A DNA stretch of 64,000 nucleotides from contig OZ034971.1 in the NCBI GenBank assembly GCA_964030785.1, positions 40,256,804-40,320,803 of the forward strand. The letters are read 5' to 3'. Position numbers and translations under genes: made by a program. The DNA comes from Siderastrea siderea (lineage: Eukaryota > Cnidaria > Anthozoa > Scleractinia > Rhizangiidae). The first letter of the stretch is position 1. Each line of letters begins with the position of its first letter. Below the pieces are notes generated by a model that had not been told where the DNA came from, searched no databases, and saw only the letters and a program-made list of their open reading frames with translations. Below are positions 25,523 to 36,700 of this stretch, in pieces.

Positions 25523-27259
25523 ACTTTCTTGAAAATTTAAAATGAATGTATCAAAGCTTCCTGATCTTCTATGTTCTGTCCTGCTATGGTGCAATTTTAC
25601 AGATTGAATTTCAGATCACAAGACCAAGGCTTGTGTACGTGTACGTGATGCAATCCGGATGTGAAAGAAGTAGGTCGCTAATTGAAACCAAAAAGGTCGC
25701 GACAAATTGACATCCTCCTACGGAAGGCCATCTTCGGAGATCATCTTCGTAAACAATCTTCGTTTAGAGTCGAGTACTGCGAAACACCAAAAAAGGTAAC
25801 ATACCTGTAAAACATAACATGACATGAAGTGACATTTTTTTTCCGCTTTGACAAAGTAATAAAGTCAGTGCGTAACTGTGAAACGATATAACTTGGCAGA
25901 AAAAGTCGAAAAAGACAAATGAAAGTAACAAAGGATTCCACAAATAAACGTTACTTGGAGCGACGCAATCTTACGTCTTACAAAAATCCAGACAAAACCG
26001 GACGCTCGTAAGGGACTGGAGACCAATAGAGTAAAAAAAAACGCAAGGACGGCTCGTCAAAAAGGTCTAGTTATGTAGCCTTGAAGGTATAAATTGGACA
26101 CGTCCTAATGAGTATGGTAAGACGGATAAGTGACACAAATGTCTAACCAGTTGAGGCGCGGTAAAAAAGGTACATCATCATCTCAACCAACCCCACTCTT
26201 CCGAATCTTATCTCCTTCAGCTTACAATGAGCTTAGCAAAGTTGCTGATTTAACATCCACTCTCCCTAAAGCGGACACCCTCTGGACCACCTCTAGGTAT
26301 CCGCCTTATATTAAAGAGGTGCCCGCCTTACTTTTTGAGAGAGTTAAGTTAGAGACAAACCAATGAAATTCGCTTGGGACCAGCCATATATGTCCGTCCG
26401 CTTAGAGAGATGTCCGCCTTGCAGTGGTGTCCGCTTACAAAGAGTTGACTGTAGTTGACCTCTTGCACTGGCACTTGATACATCTAATATACAACCAGCT
26501 ACGGTTACTTTCTCAGGGGTTATCAAACTGCATGCACGGAAATCTCTCGTGCAGATGTTCAATGTTTGTTTTTTGTTTGTGAACCCCGGGTTGTAAACTA
26601 TCTGTTTGTCATCACCAGGATCAGGAAAAATGTTGAAGGAAAAGAAACGACTATTGGCCACTGGTTTATATGTGCTTTCTGCGAGTTATGGCATTTCATG
26701 CGTGGTTTCACGTTCGAGAAAGCTTATTTCCTTCGCAGATCAGCAAGTGCTTGATTGACGTCAGATTTAAAAGGTAAACCGTTGTGGCAGGAGCCCCGTT
26801 GATGAACTCCTTATGATTCATCAACAGGATGGGTTGGCAGTTGGGGTCTTGAGATATGGGGGCACTGCTATAAGATACCACAGAAATGTTCGGCAAGAAA
26901 GCGCTGCTAGGTAACGCTGACTACCTAAAATACTACAAAATGGGACGCCTCTACTTATCCACAAAAACTAAAGCTCCAAGAAAAGTCAAAAAAGACGATT
27001 ACTGTGATTACTAGTCACTAAAGCGATGACAACTCTCATTGCGGGAAGAGCCCGGCGACATGTATTTGTGATAGAAAAGCCGTGAGAAAGCGCATTACTC
27101 CCATATCAGCAATTGTGGCCCTAAAAAATTAGCCACATTTCATTTTGGATGTGGTTTCCACTTCTAATAGCTCAGTGTAAGGGAGCAAAACAGAATGAAT
27201 AAACGTTAACGTATTTTTATTGTAAATTAATTACTTATGAAAAATGCTACATCTGCTAA
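25523..27259. other. Intergenic sequence of block copy 2, no gene seen
   Basis: Matches 2942-5686 of copy 1, but lacks the roughly 740-bp insertion (here AACATACCTGTAAAACATAAC reads through near 25797) and the 5023 MITE. It thus supplies empty sites for both. Short frames here are not conserved. Confidence 0.55.
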
Positions 27260-27528
27260 GGGGGCGCGTTGGTGTAGTGGTTAGCGCGTTGGTCTTCAGA
27301 TCTGAAATTCCGTGGTTCGGCAAGAAACCTTACCCCCCATTTTATACACCCAGGTGTATAAATGGGTACCAGTGACATCTGCACTGCTGGGGGTAACCCT
27401 GCGATGGACTACCATCCCATCCAGGAGGGAGTAGCAATACTCTCAGTTGCTTCATGCTGCAGAAACCGGGAAAAGCTCCGGCTGTGTGGGGCTCCTTGGC
27501 TCGTGTGCTACTTTACCTTACCTTTACC
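27260..27528 (+). repeat. tRNA-derived SINE, copy 2
   Basis: Orthologous by duplication to the SINE at 5687-5966: same head with A- and B-box-like motifs, same body and TTACCTTACCTT tail, same neighbours. The C-run between head and body is shorter here. Confidence 0.75.
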
Positions 27529-28305
27529 AATGCTACAAAGCTAGCTTTTGGTGGAAAGCTTCAATTACTGACACAAGTCGTTGAAACACCCTCCCCTCCT
27601 ACCCCAATTCAATGTTGCATAGTGTTTTGAGCGCTTGTTTTCATCAATTTGGTTGAAACTTTTTTTCCAACATTTCCATGTGGGAGAGGGAGGGAGACAC
27701 AATTGTACCGACAGTGTTTCAACAAAGTGACACCGGTTGTAGTTAACAGACATTTCCGAAGACTTATGGTAGTAAATTCGAGGGACGAGGGTTGCGAGCA
27801 GGCTCTGACACCCGCAATAGTAACAGTAGTGGATGTCAGAAACTTTAGAAAGGAACCTATACTTGCCTCAAGTCGACTTCTTAAGCCAAGACGTAGAACA
27901 TAACCGACGAATCATAGTTGATGTCCTAAACTCAGCCTCGCTTACTGAGAGTAATAAAATTTTTATTTTCTACTCGGTCACCATGAACCCTTGCACTCGA
28001 CCTCAGCGTCAAACAGCTTGTTTAAGTTAGCCAGATTCTGACATAACTGACGGGACCTTAAAAGATCTTAAACGACCTTAAACGATGAAAAGGTCCCGTC
28101 CATGCCCATCAGTTTTCAATCGTTTATTTCAGTAACATCGCGGATTTTTTTACTGCTAAACATTGTCCACCAGGGCATGTGAACGAAAGCGATTGAACAC
28201 GAAATATGACCAAAGATTTTCAAAAGCGCATTCCAAAGATATTACTGCTATCGCCGCGGTACCGAGTATATCCTTTACGTGAGGACGGCAATAGCACGCA
28301 AAAAC
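27529..28305. other. Intergenic sequence with a reductase-like remnant
   Basis: Matches 5967-7185 with a roughly 400-bp deletion near 27920. About 27920-28030 retains the end of the reductase-like fragment seen at 6690-6915. No gene. Confidence 0.5.
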
Positions 28306-30743
28306 CACAGGTAGCCCAAGCTCACTATTTTAGGCCTTCAAACATAGTAATCCAACTCTCTTGTCGACGATTATAAGAGTTTGTATGGGAAATCTTACTT
28401 TCACTTCTAAAACCGAAATAAAATTGCCTACAAAACTCTCCGTTCTCGTTTTCTTGTAGTTTCCTAGTATATCCGCCCCCCCCCCCCCCCTTTAATTAAG
28501 GGTAATTTGGCGCCTTTCCGAGCGGGTCAACTTATCAGTCCCAGCACGTACACGAATATAAGAGTTTGTATGGAAAATATAACGCGCACTAAAAATGTGC
28601 TTAATGTAAAATAAAGTTGTATTTTTAACTCACCTCTGGCTCATTCATGCGTTTCTCAGTGTTTTTACAGCGGTTTAGGCCTCGAAGGATCAATAAAACA
28701 CCTCGCTGAGCGAGACGCTTTTCCAACCTGAGAAGCGTAGAGAGAAGCGAAGCGAAGGTTGGAAACCGTCTCCTGACCGCTGACGGTTTCGGGGACGATA
28801 AATCCCGTTGAAAGTGCACCACGGGGAAAATTCCACCAGCGACAGAATTGTAGATAAACAACGACCTTTCTACGTCGTTCGCATTGCCGAATTCCTATTT
28901 TGAGAGTCGTAAATGGCCAATTTACTGAGCCGTTCTACGGCATGACTACGCGCGGACCGGGCTGCCCTGCAACGGGCTCCAACCGTCAAGTGGCAAATTC
29001 AAACCAACGCGGGGCAGGCACAGTGAAATTTTACCAACCGACAAACGTCAATTTGAAGCCCAAGTGCAATGGGCACAGTAACATTTGTCGCATCTCAAAT
29101 TGCGGCTCCAGCAGTTAAGTGCCGAGGTAATTAACCACAACATCATCAGATAATTATGAAATCGCGTGACATTGTTTTGAAAGTCAAACGGAAAAAAAAT
29201 TTGCAAGCTTAAGTCAGATTAACGGAAGAACTTGTTGTTCCTCGGTGAGGCTACAAAAAGTATATTAATTACAGTGAATTTATTTTGAGATCTGTAGCTA
29301 TTGTTTGTTAAATATTGCAACGTAGCTGGCTTTTTTCTGAAACTTGAACACTTCAGGCTCATTACAAAATTAATTGTTAAAGGAAAGTAAAAGAAAGAGG
29401 AAGTTTAGAACAAAAACTGTAAAGGAAAAATATACTGATACAATCTCACCTCACATTCATGGTTTGAACGGAATGTCGTCTGATTCAGCTTTTGGCCGGT
29501 GTCCTACTACTAATGATATCAAAAGTCTGGGCGATTGACAGAAATACTTCACGAAGGACTACTACGAAAAAAGTGTAGATTTTTGAATCACTGTAATTCT
29601 AAAATTGACGAAATGAAGCGAGCACGAACAAAAATAAGCAATCAACTCAGCTGAAATTTGCGTTACTTTCTGCCTAATGTTAGAAAAATATTAATAAACT
29701 TATGATTACAGCTCTCTGTTTGCAAGGCTTCAGATTAGCTACAGCTACTGCCTTATTCTAAGCCTGTCTCGTTCATTACAAAAACAACAGTTTTTTTTAA
29801 GTGACTGCGTAAATTGGAGTAACGACGGCTTGGCAAAAATATTCACCGACGTGATTCCTCGGATATAAAACAAAGGTCGTCTGTCATCTCGTTAACAGTC
29901 GTGATGTTGTGGTTAATTACCTCAGCACTTAACTCCTGGAGCCGCAATTTGAGAAGCGACAAATGTTACTGTGCCCATTGCACTTAGGCTTCAAATTGAC
30001 GTTTGTCGGTTGGTAAAATTTCACTGTGCCTGCCCCGCGTTGGTTTGAATTTGCCACTTGACGGTTGGAGTCCGTTGCAGGGCAGCCCGGTCCGCGCGTA
30101 GTCATGCCGCAGAACTGCTGAGTAAATTGACCATTTACGTCTCTTAAAATAGGAATTTGGCAATGCGAACGACGTAGAAAGGTCGTTGTTTATCTACAAA
30201 TCTGTCGCTGGTGGAATTTTCCCCGTGGTGCACTTTCAACGGGATTTATCGTCCCCGAAACCGTCAACGGTCAGGAGACGGTTTCCAACCTTCGCTTCGC
30301 TTCTCTCTACGCTTCTCAGGTTGGAAAAGCGTCTCGCTCAGCGAGGTGTTTTATTGATCCTTCGAGGCCTAAACCGCTGTAAAAACACTGAGAAACGCAT
30401 GAATGAGCCAGAGGTGAGTTAAAAATACAACTTTATTTTACATTAAGCACATTTTTAGTGCGCGTTATATTTTCCATACAAACTCTTATATTCGTGTACG
30501 TGCTGGGACTGATAAGTTGACCCGCTCGGAAAGGCGCCAAATTACCCTTAATTAAAGGGGGGGGGGGGGGGGGCGGATATACTAGGAAACTACAAGAAAA
30601 CGAGAACGGAGAGTTTTGTAGGCAATTTTATTTCGGTTTTAGAAGTGAAAGTAAGATTTCCCATACAAACTCTTATAATCGTCGACAAGAGAGTTGGATT
30701 ACTGTGTTTGAAGGCCTAAAATAGTGAGCTTGGGCTACCTGTG
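28306..30743. mobile_element. 2.4-kb foldback DNA element with about 840-bp inverted arms
   Basis: The left arm (28306-29145) and right arm (29902-30743) are near-perfect inverted copies, starting CACAGGTAGCCCAAGCTCAC; the core is about 755 bp. It is flanked by CAAAAAC at 28299-28305 and 30744-30750 (7 bp; 8 bp if the neighbouring G is counted), and the uninterrupted site is at about 7175-7195. A 78-codon frame is mirrored in both arms (28625-28861 minus, 30186-30422 plus), a consequence of the symmetry. I see no transposase in arms or core. The superfamily is uncertain; the target duplication length fits hAT or a related group. Confidence 0.85.
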
Positions 30744-30750
30744 CAAAAAC

Positions 30751-32339
30751 TAGATATTTTCATGTGGTTTGGTCTCCTGTTCACACGCAGAAGATAAAAA
30801 ACTCAGGTTTTCGAAAACGATGACGTCACAACACTGAAGACAAATTAAATCACTACAAAGAAGCAAAAAAAAAAAAAAACCATTGGAACCGGTACTCGTG
30901 GACAGGGCTTGAATCTTGTGATGAACTAATCGTCAAGGGTGGCCATTCAATGTTCAATGTTCAATGACTATTTAATGTTCAATGACTAATGACTATTTTG
31001 CTGTGCTTCTGTTGCGATGCTGTTCGTTTCTCGAAAAATATTAGCACAAAAGAATTGTTTTACTTCTTTCAGTCTTTACAGTGTAAAAGTGCCTTTCAGT
31101 TTGTGAGTATAGACACTCTAAGGTGTGTAACACGAACATTCACCTCAAGCACCTTCCCTTACTGCCACCTCCCCATACCTCTTTCATCCAAAAATATCGC
31201 GTACTATCACCCTCACCCCCCCCCCCCTTACCCACCCCAACCCCTTCCACTCCTACGCCCCTACTTTTATTTCCCATTTTATTCCAAGCTGGTTCACGCC
31301 AAGGAGCGTTACAATTGTCTGTATTCTGAATTTAGAGAAAATATCACTCAGATATCACAATAAAATGCGCTGCCATTTTTATTGGAGAGCATGACCCCTC
31401 GTAGAGGTATGGCGTTTTTGGCCGTTTTGGTTTGAAAATTCGCAAAAATAGGTATGGTTGTAACCATTTTGATTTCAAAGTGAAAGTGAGTACGGATTTT
31501 ACAGGCCAGGTTTGAAATAAGTATGGATTTTAAAGGCCAGACCTGAAAACGGATCTTGGAAAATTACATAACAGAACCATGGTCTGTAATAAGGAAAATT
31601 GGTATGGAGAACCGGGCGGCACTCCACCACCAAACATTGAGAGTTGTACCCACCTTCCTCACTCGGTCATTTTCAAAGCAAAAATAGCATGGATTCCATT
31701 CTCCTCGGGCGCCGATGTGGGACAACCTGCCATGAAGCCAAAATAACTGACTAAATTAGTTTTAGCAGCGCTAACGAGTAAAAGAAAATAGAAAGGCCCC
31801 GATAAAGTTTTGATCAATCGAAGTTTCCAGTTAAGCTGTTTACATAGTAGGTGATCTGACGCCATTTAATTCGAGGCTTCAACTCGCCTCCATTTTAACC
31901 CTTTCGCTCCCAGAGTCAATTATGAAAACTTCCAATATATAGTTTTACCTTTTGAGTCTGTGAACGAAACCCTATAGGGTGACCACTCAAATGAAGCCTC
32001 TTCAGCCGCGCTTTTACCATATACTATTTCTTTTTCAATATTTTGCAAAATGAAATTTGGTATTTTTCTCTTCTTTGGGTTTGGACTCTGGGAGTTAAAA
32101 GGTTTATAAGCCCCAACTTGCTCCCCACCAAACCACTGTTTGACCCTCCTAACTGTGATTTCAATTTGAAAATATATCGATTTCTACAAAATTTGCTTTC
32201 AAAGTTTCCGACTGTCTTTGCACCGGACGTATAGCACACTTGACCTATGCATATCAAAATAAATGTTTGAACAGTTGCTCACTACAGCATATTCACGTTA
32301 TGCACAGAACTTATGACGCACGCTTTTCGCCATTATCGA
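30751..32339. other. Intergenic sequence of block copy 2, no gene seen
   Basis: Matches 7186-8757 closely, including C-runs near 31216. No supported gene. Confidence 0.5.
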
Positions 32340-33229
32340 AAATCACAAACACCTTATCATCTGGTGCGTGGACCGCGTGCTGTCCAAAGTTCATAAGGTC
32401 GCATTGTTCCAAAGAAAAAAGTCGCTGGGAACAACGAGTACGTCGTCTTGTACGTCAAACGCAACAAGGCCATAAAATATGCTGTTGGCGATGTTTAGTC
32501 TCTTCATCATTAAGTCAAAGAAAGCGCAGGAATGCTACCTCAACGATCTCATCCCTTCACGACCTTTGCAAATTTATCACAGGATTCGACATGGGACATT
32601 GGTTTTGTGATATCGATCATGGAAGACGAAGAGCCAGTGTTTTTCCCATTGACAAACTGGCTGGCAAATGATGACCACACTTGTTCTTTGCACACGTGGC
32701 GCCTTTATCGTTCTTCTGTCTGTCAGCTGTCCGACCAACTAGTCATACAAGAGGCAGAGGGGATACAGTCGCCGTCCCACTACCTTCTGTTCGCAACTGG
32801 ATCTGGATGCGGCTATCTTCTAGAGGTCCTAAGCTGCCTCGCCTACAGAACACAACCTTCGTTTCAATGTAAAAGCCAAAGAAAGAAGCACATTAAAATC
32901 GACATTTTCTACTCTGTCCGATGCAAGGCATGTTACAACTTTTTGCGTAAGCCAATCGACGATTTCCTGAGAAACATAACTAAAAGTTACAGTGACTGTA
33001 ACTTTTAATTTCTACGTCACCAATCCAGAGGAAGAACAAGATGATTCCGATGCAACAGACACCCAAATTCAGCTCATTATTAGTCGAATAGATTTCGAAA
33101 AAGTTCTCAAGTCCGCCAATAAAAATTCTCGATGTTATTTTGTAGGGAGACCGGCGATTGCCGAAAACATGGAAAACATACGCAGCAGAAAAGGAATGAG
33201 GTTAGTGAAGGATTACACTAACGGACGGG
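32340..33229 (+). pseudogene. Ferric reductase/NOX-like exon, broken copy, 5' part (Polinton target)
   Basis: The twin of 8758-9720. It begins within the CVDRVLS helix, keeps HPFTTFANLSQDST and ATGSGCGYLLEV, and remains open for 158 codons (32532-33008) before a frameshift near 32985. It is then cut at GACGGG (33224-33229) by the Polinton and resumes at 55507. It was a pseudogene before the insertion, as the shared lesions with 8758-9720 show. Confidence 0.8.
33224..33229. repeat. Left 6-bp target-site duplication (GACGGG)
   Basis: GACGGG directly precedes the left terminal repeat and is repeated at 55507-55512. The uninterrupted paralogues near 9640, 14354 and 60465 read ACGGACGGGGAAGCG with one GACGGG, so the duplication is real. 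Six bases is the usual Polinton length. Confidence 0.95.
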
Positions 33230-33550
33230 AGTAGTAAGTTGGGCCCGTATGGACATTTTCCTGGCTTCTGATTGGTCGAGAGCGATCACGTGACCAGAGG
33301 AACTTCCGGTGGGGGAAACCGCTGACCAGTGGGAAAAAAAGGATCGCGGGCTCATGGGAACCGGAAGTCACGTGTTTTAGAATGGGAAACCGCTGAGCAA
33401 TGTGAAAAAGGGATGGTGGGCTCAAGGGGAAGTAAAACCGCTGAGAAAACGCGGGCTCAAAGTCCAAAGTCCAATTGGGGGAACGGGGGTAACCGGAAAA
33501 CAAGACAAAATGAATAAATCACATTTTTATTGATTTGTTTTACAATAACT
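33230..33550 (+). repeat. Left terminal inverted repeat of the Polinton
   Basis: 321 bp matching the inverse of 55186-55506, with no difference noticed. It contains a CCAAT-type box (33271), two CACGTG E-boxes (33287 and 33369) in inverted arrangement with two ETS-type CCGGAAGT sites (33302 inverted, 33361), and three AAACCGCTGA motifs (33316, 33387, 33435), each followed by GGGCTCA (33348, 33418, 33453). TTTATT at 33526-33531 is an AATAAA polyadenylation signal for the polymerase gene reading leftward. Confidence 0.95.
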
Positions 33551-33570
33551 GTGGTTTTCCTGAGTGTTCC

Positions 33571-33795
33571 TTAATGTTCAATAGAGGGTCCCCACCATTG
33601 TTTTTGACATCGAGTTATTCTTCGCCATTGGTTGTTGTCACGGATCCATTGTTGTAATTGACGTCGATATGCTTGATTTCTCATTAAAGGTATGGCAAAG
33701 GAACTGTAGAATGGGGGTGGTGGTGGTGGCGCCAAATGTTCTCGATCACAGTGATCACAATCGATGATCTTGTTGGGGTTTTCACTGGTATCCAT
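33571..33795 (-). CDS. Possible small protein after polymerase
   Basis: 74 codons from ATG 33795, overlapping the last 14 bases of the polymerase gene. The product has a CDHCD motif, a run of six prolines and a basic, tryptophan-containing C-terminal half. It ends 20 bp before the terminal repeat. It could be a real small gene or chance frame; there is no family match I recognise. The main support is the position, filling an otherwise empty gap in a tightly packed element. Confidence 0.35.
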   Translation of the reverse strand: MDTSENPNKIIDCDHCDREHLAPPPPPPFYSSFAIPLMRNQAYRRQLQQWIRDNNQWRRITRCQKQWWGPSIEH

Positions 33796-36700
33796 AGGGG
33801 TAGGTCTTGAAGGTGTTGGGATCAATGACTCTTTTGTTGCAGACTAACTGATAGAACTTACTGCTTGGTTGGGTGTACAGTTGGTAGTTTTTTGGATTGC
33901 GTACAATTTGGTGGGAGTTAATCACCTGGTTTTGGCGAGGGTTGGGAAGGGGTTTCTTGATTTCGTCCTTGACATTCTGACGCATGATGTCAAAATTCAA
34001 CTGGGTGTGTCCTTCACTGTTGAGTCGGAAGCCTCTGACCTTGCATTCCACTTTTCCTTTATTCGTAGTATACCCATAGTTCTTGGGTCCTCCACTGACA
34101 AATTCTTGAATGTATTCTTTATCATCTAATTCGGAGTCGAAGTCCCCAAGATAGGAACCCAATACAGGTTTGAATTGAGTGGGTGTTTCCTCCAGGTAGA
34201 TGACGGAGTCGGTGTCAAAGTAGAGGACTCTTTCCCCTAAGCGTTCCAGGGCGTCATACAATTTAAGGCGGGCGTGGCAGGTAGTGAAGCAGGCCACAAA
34301 AATGTTGAGGTTGGGTGAGACGCGGATGTCCTCTTTTTGATTTTGGTAGTGGACTTCCACAGTTTGTTCATTAATAACGGTGACGTGACGTACGTCTAAG
34401 GCATCGCTATCCAAGAAACAGTGGAAGGCATGAGGATCATCAAAGGCTTGAATTTGGGTCTTGTTGAGGCGTTGTCCAAACTTGCCCCACATGGAGTTGA
34501 GCATGAGCTTAGCTAGGGTACGGAGGCCCGGGTTCTTCTTGATGTTGTTGTATTCTAACTGGATGCCTTCATGCAGGAAGTACTGTTCGATGTAAAGTTG
34601 CTTTTGTTCTTCTGTCATGTCGGCCTTAGGCCACCCACTAGCTTCTTGTTTGATTTTCAACCAGGTGTTGACATAATCGGCGAAGAGGCCCTCACAGGTC
34701 TCTTCAAAATGCCAGGCTTCATAGATGTATTGGACTTGGTACCCGAACTCCACGGCTTTATACAACTCTGGGGTACACCAGGTACTGGTGAGGGCGCGTT
34801 GTTCGTCAGTGTGTGGGCAATGATAGGATCTGTCCAAAAGAGGTTTGTCCATTTCTTCTTCCACACAACGGGCACAGAGGGGAAAGAGCAGTTTATTGTC
34901 ATGACGGTAAGGCAGCACGGGATGGTACAATTCACGGGGAGGCAGGACTTTGCATTGAATGAGGCCAAAGTACTGGTGTATGTCCGTGTGACCCGGCAGA
35001 TAATAGATGGTAGGATGTCCTTTGGGGTAGGTGGACTTCTTGTTGACCCACGGGTACAAGGAGGTGACGTCAATGTAGTGAATTTTTTGGCCAGGGGTAA
35101 TATGATGGTACAGTTTGATGGCATTGGTACGACCTCCACAGAAAGCATCCCGAGGTTCAAGTGGTTGGATAAAGTTGAGTTCCCGGACGAAGGAGTCGAT
35201 CTCTGGGTGGGTGTCTCGGAGGTGGTCCCATTGACATCCCCAGATTTGAATGACGTTGTACCCTTGGTTGGTAAGCTTTTGGACTTTGTCTTGGGTGACG
35301 TCATAGAGGTCCTGCATGGTTCGATCATAGTTGCGGGGATGTTTTTCGTAGCGATGGGGATAACAGGTAGGGCATCCGTGGGTGAAACAGCCTTGAAATT
35401 CGTACACGGTGTGGGTGTCGCGGCAATAACCATCCACAAAGATCTTGGTCCCGGGGATCTTATACTCGCCTTGATTTCGGACATGTTGAATGTATTGGTG
35501 ATGATGAGGCTCTGGATTGGTACTGGCCAGTAGATCGTCGGGGTTGAGATCTTGGAGGGCGCGTTGACGTAGTTGGTGATCGCACCAGGTTAACCATTCA
35601 AGGGCTGGGATGGACTGGTTGATGTTGTTATTTCTCCAGCCCTTCTGACCGGCGGGTTCGCTGGCAATACTGTTGGGGATCATCCGGTTCATACGTAAAT
35701 CTCGATTACAAGCGGAGGCAATGGTGACGTGATCGAAGGGATTGAAGCCTGTTAAGTCTTCAAACATGCGTTTGAAAGTCAGACATCCTTGTTTGAGGAG
35801 TCGTACATCGGAACTGCAATAGGCCAATAACTCTTCTTGAAAATGAAACACCACACCCTGGTCGCGTTGTTGTTGATGCCAGGTTTCAAAGGCTTGTCTT
35901 CCTTCGAGTGACATGCTCTCAGGCATGTAGTAATCGCGTGAGGGGAGGATGCCCACGTAGTGTTGATGCTTAGGTATGTTGAACTTGTGGGGGAAATACC
36001 CTTTGCAGAGTTCTGTCAAACCAAAGGTTTTGGGAAACGCGGAGAGGGGCATCTGGAAGAAACTCATGGAATCGATGAACCGGATGCGGTCATGTGTGAT
36101 CTCTAAGAGTTTACATCCGTTGCGGAGTTGTTGGACGATGCGGTTTTCACTATAGTATTCTTGGATGATAAAGTACCCATCGTACCCTTGAAAATTATGA
36201 GCGATGACATTGACTTGACGGGTATCGTTGAGGGTCAAGGTATCCAACCATTCCAGAAAGTCCCGGATACAAGTGGCACCTGGGAAAGGTTTGGGTTCAT
36301 CCTTGTCTTCGGTTTCGGCCACGACGAGATTGGCAATGTGTTTTCCCTGGGGTTGCATGGCTTCGATATCAAAGAAGACGTGTAAGGGAGGCAGGTCTTG
36401 CTCGTCCTCGTCCTCGGAGGAGGCAGGGGGTTCCGCGGCGGCGGCGGCACCTCGTTTGGCGCCAGGACCTTTTTGACGGGTCCTCTTTCTCTTCTTTTGG
36501 TCTTGAGGTTTGGGGGCTCTTTGTATAAAACAACGGTGGTCGTCAGCGTGGACGTACTGATGACAAGAAGGGCAATCCACGTGCTTACAAAGGTGACGTT
36601 GAATGCGGGACAAGCCCACATTTTGTTGATAGCATTCAGCGCATCGGTGTCGTTGAGAGCACACGGAGGTCTCGAGGCCCGTGACGGGTTTGCCCGCATG

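Noticed and set aside
28625..30422. Mirrored 78-codon frames in the foldback arms as transposase genes
   Set aside because: They are short, mirror images by symmetry, and show no DDE, zinc-finger or other transposase motif.
33213..33503. 96-codon frame in the left terminal repeat, mirrored at 55233-55508
   Set aside because: It exists twice only because the terminal repeats are identical, and it runs across the insertion boundary into host DNA on the left.
34571..35533. 320-codon plus-strand open frame
   Set aside because: It lies entirely antisense to the polymerase palm region, whose motifs A and B are clear. Its composition is that of a shadow frame and it has no promoter or domain.
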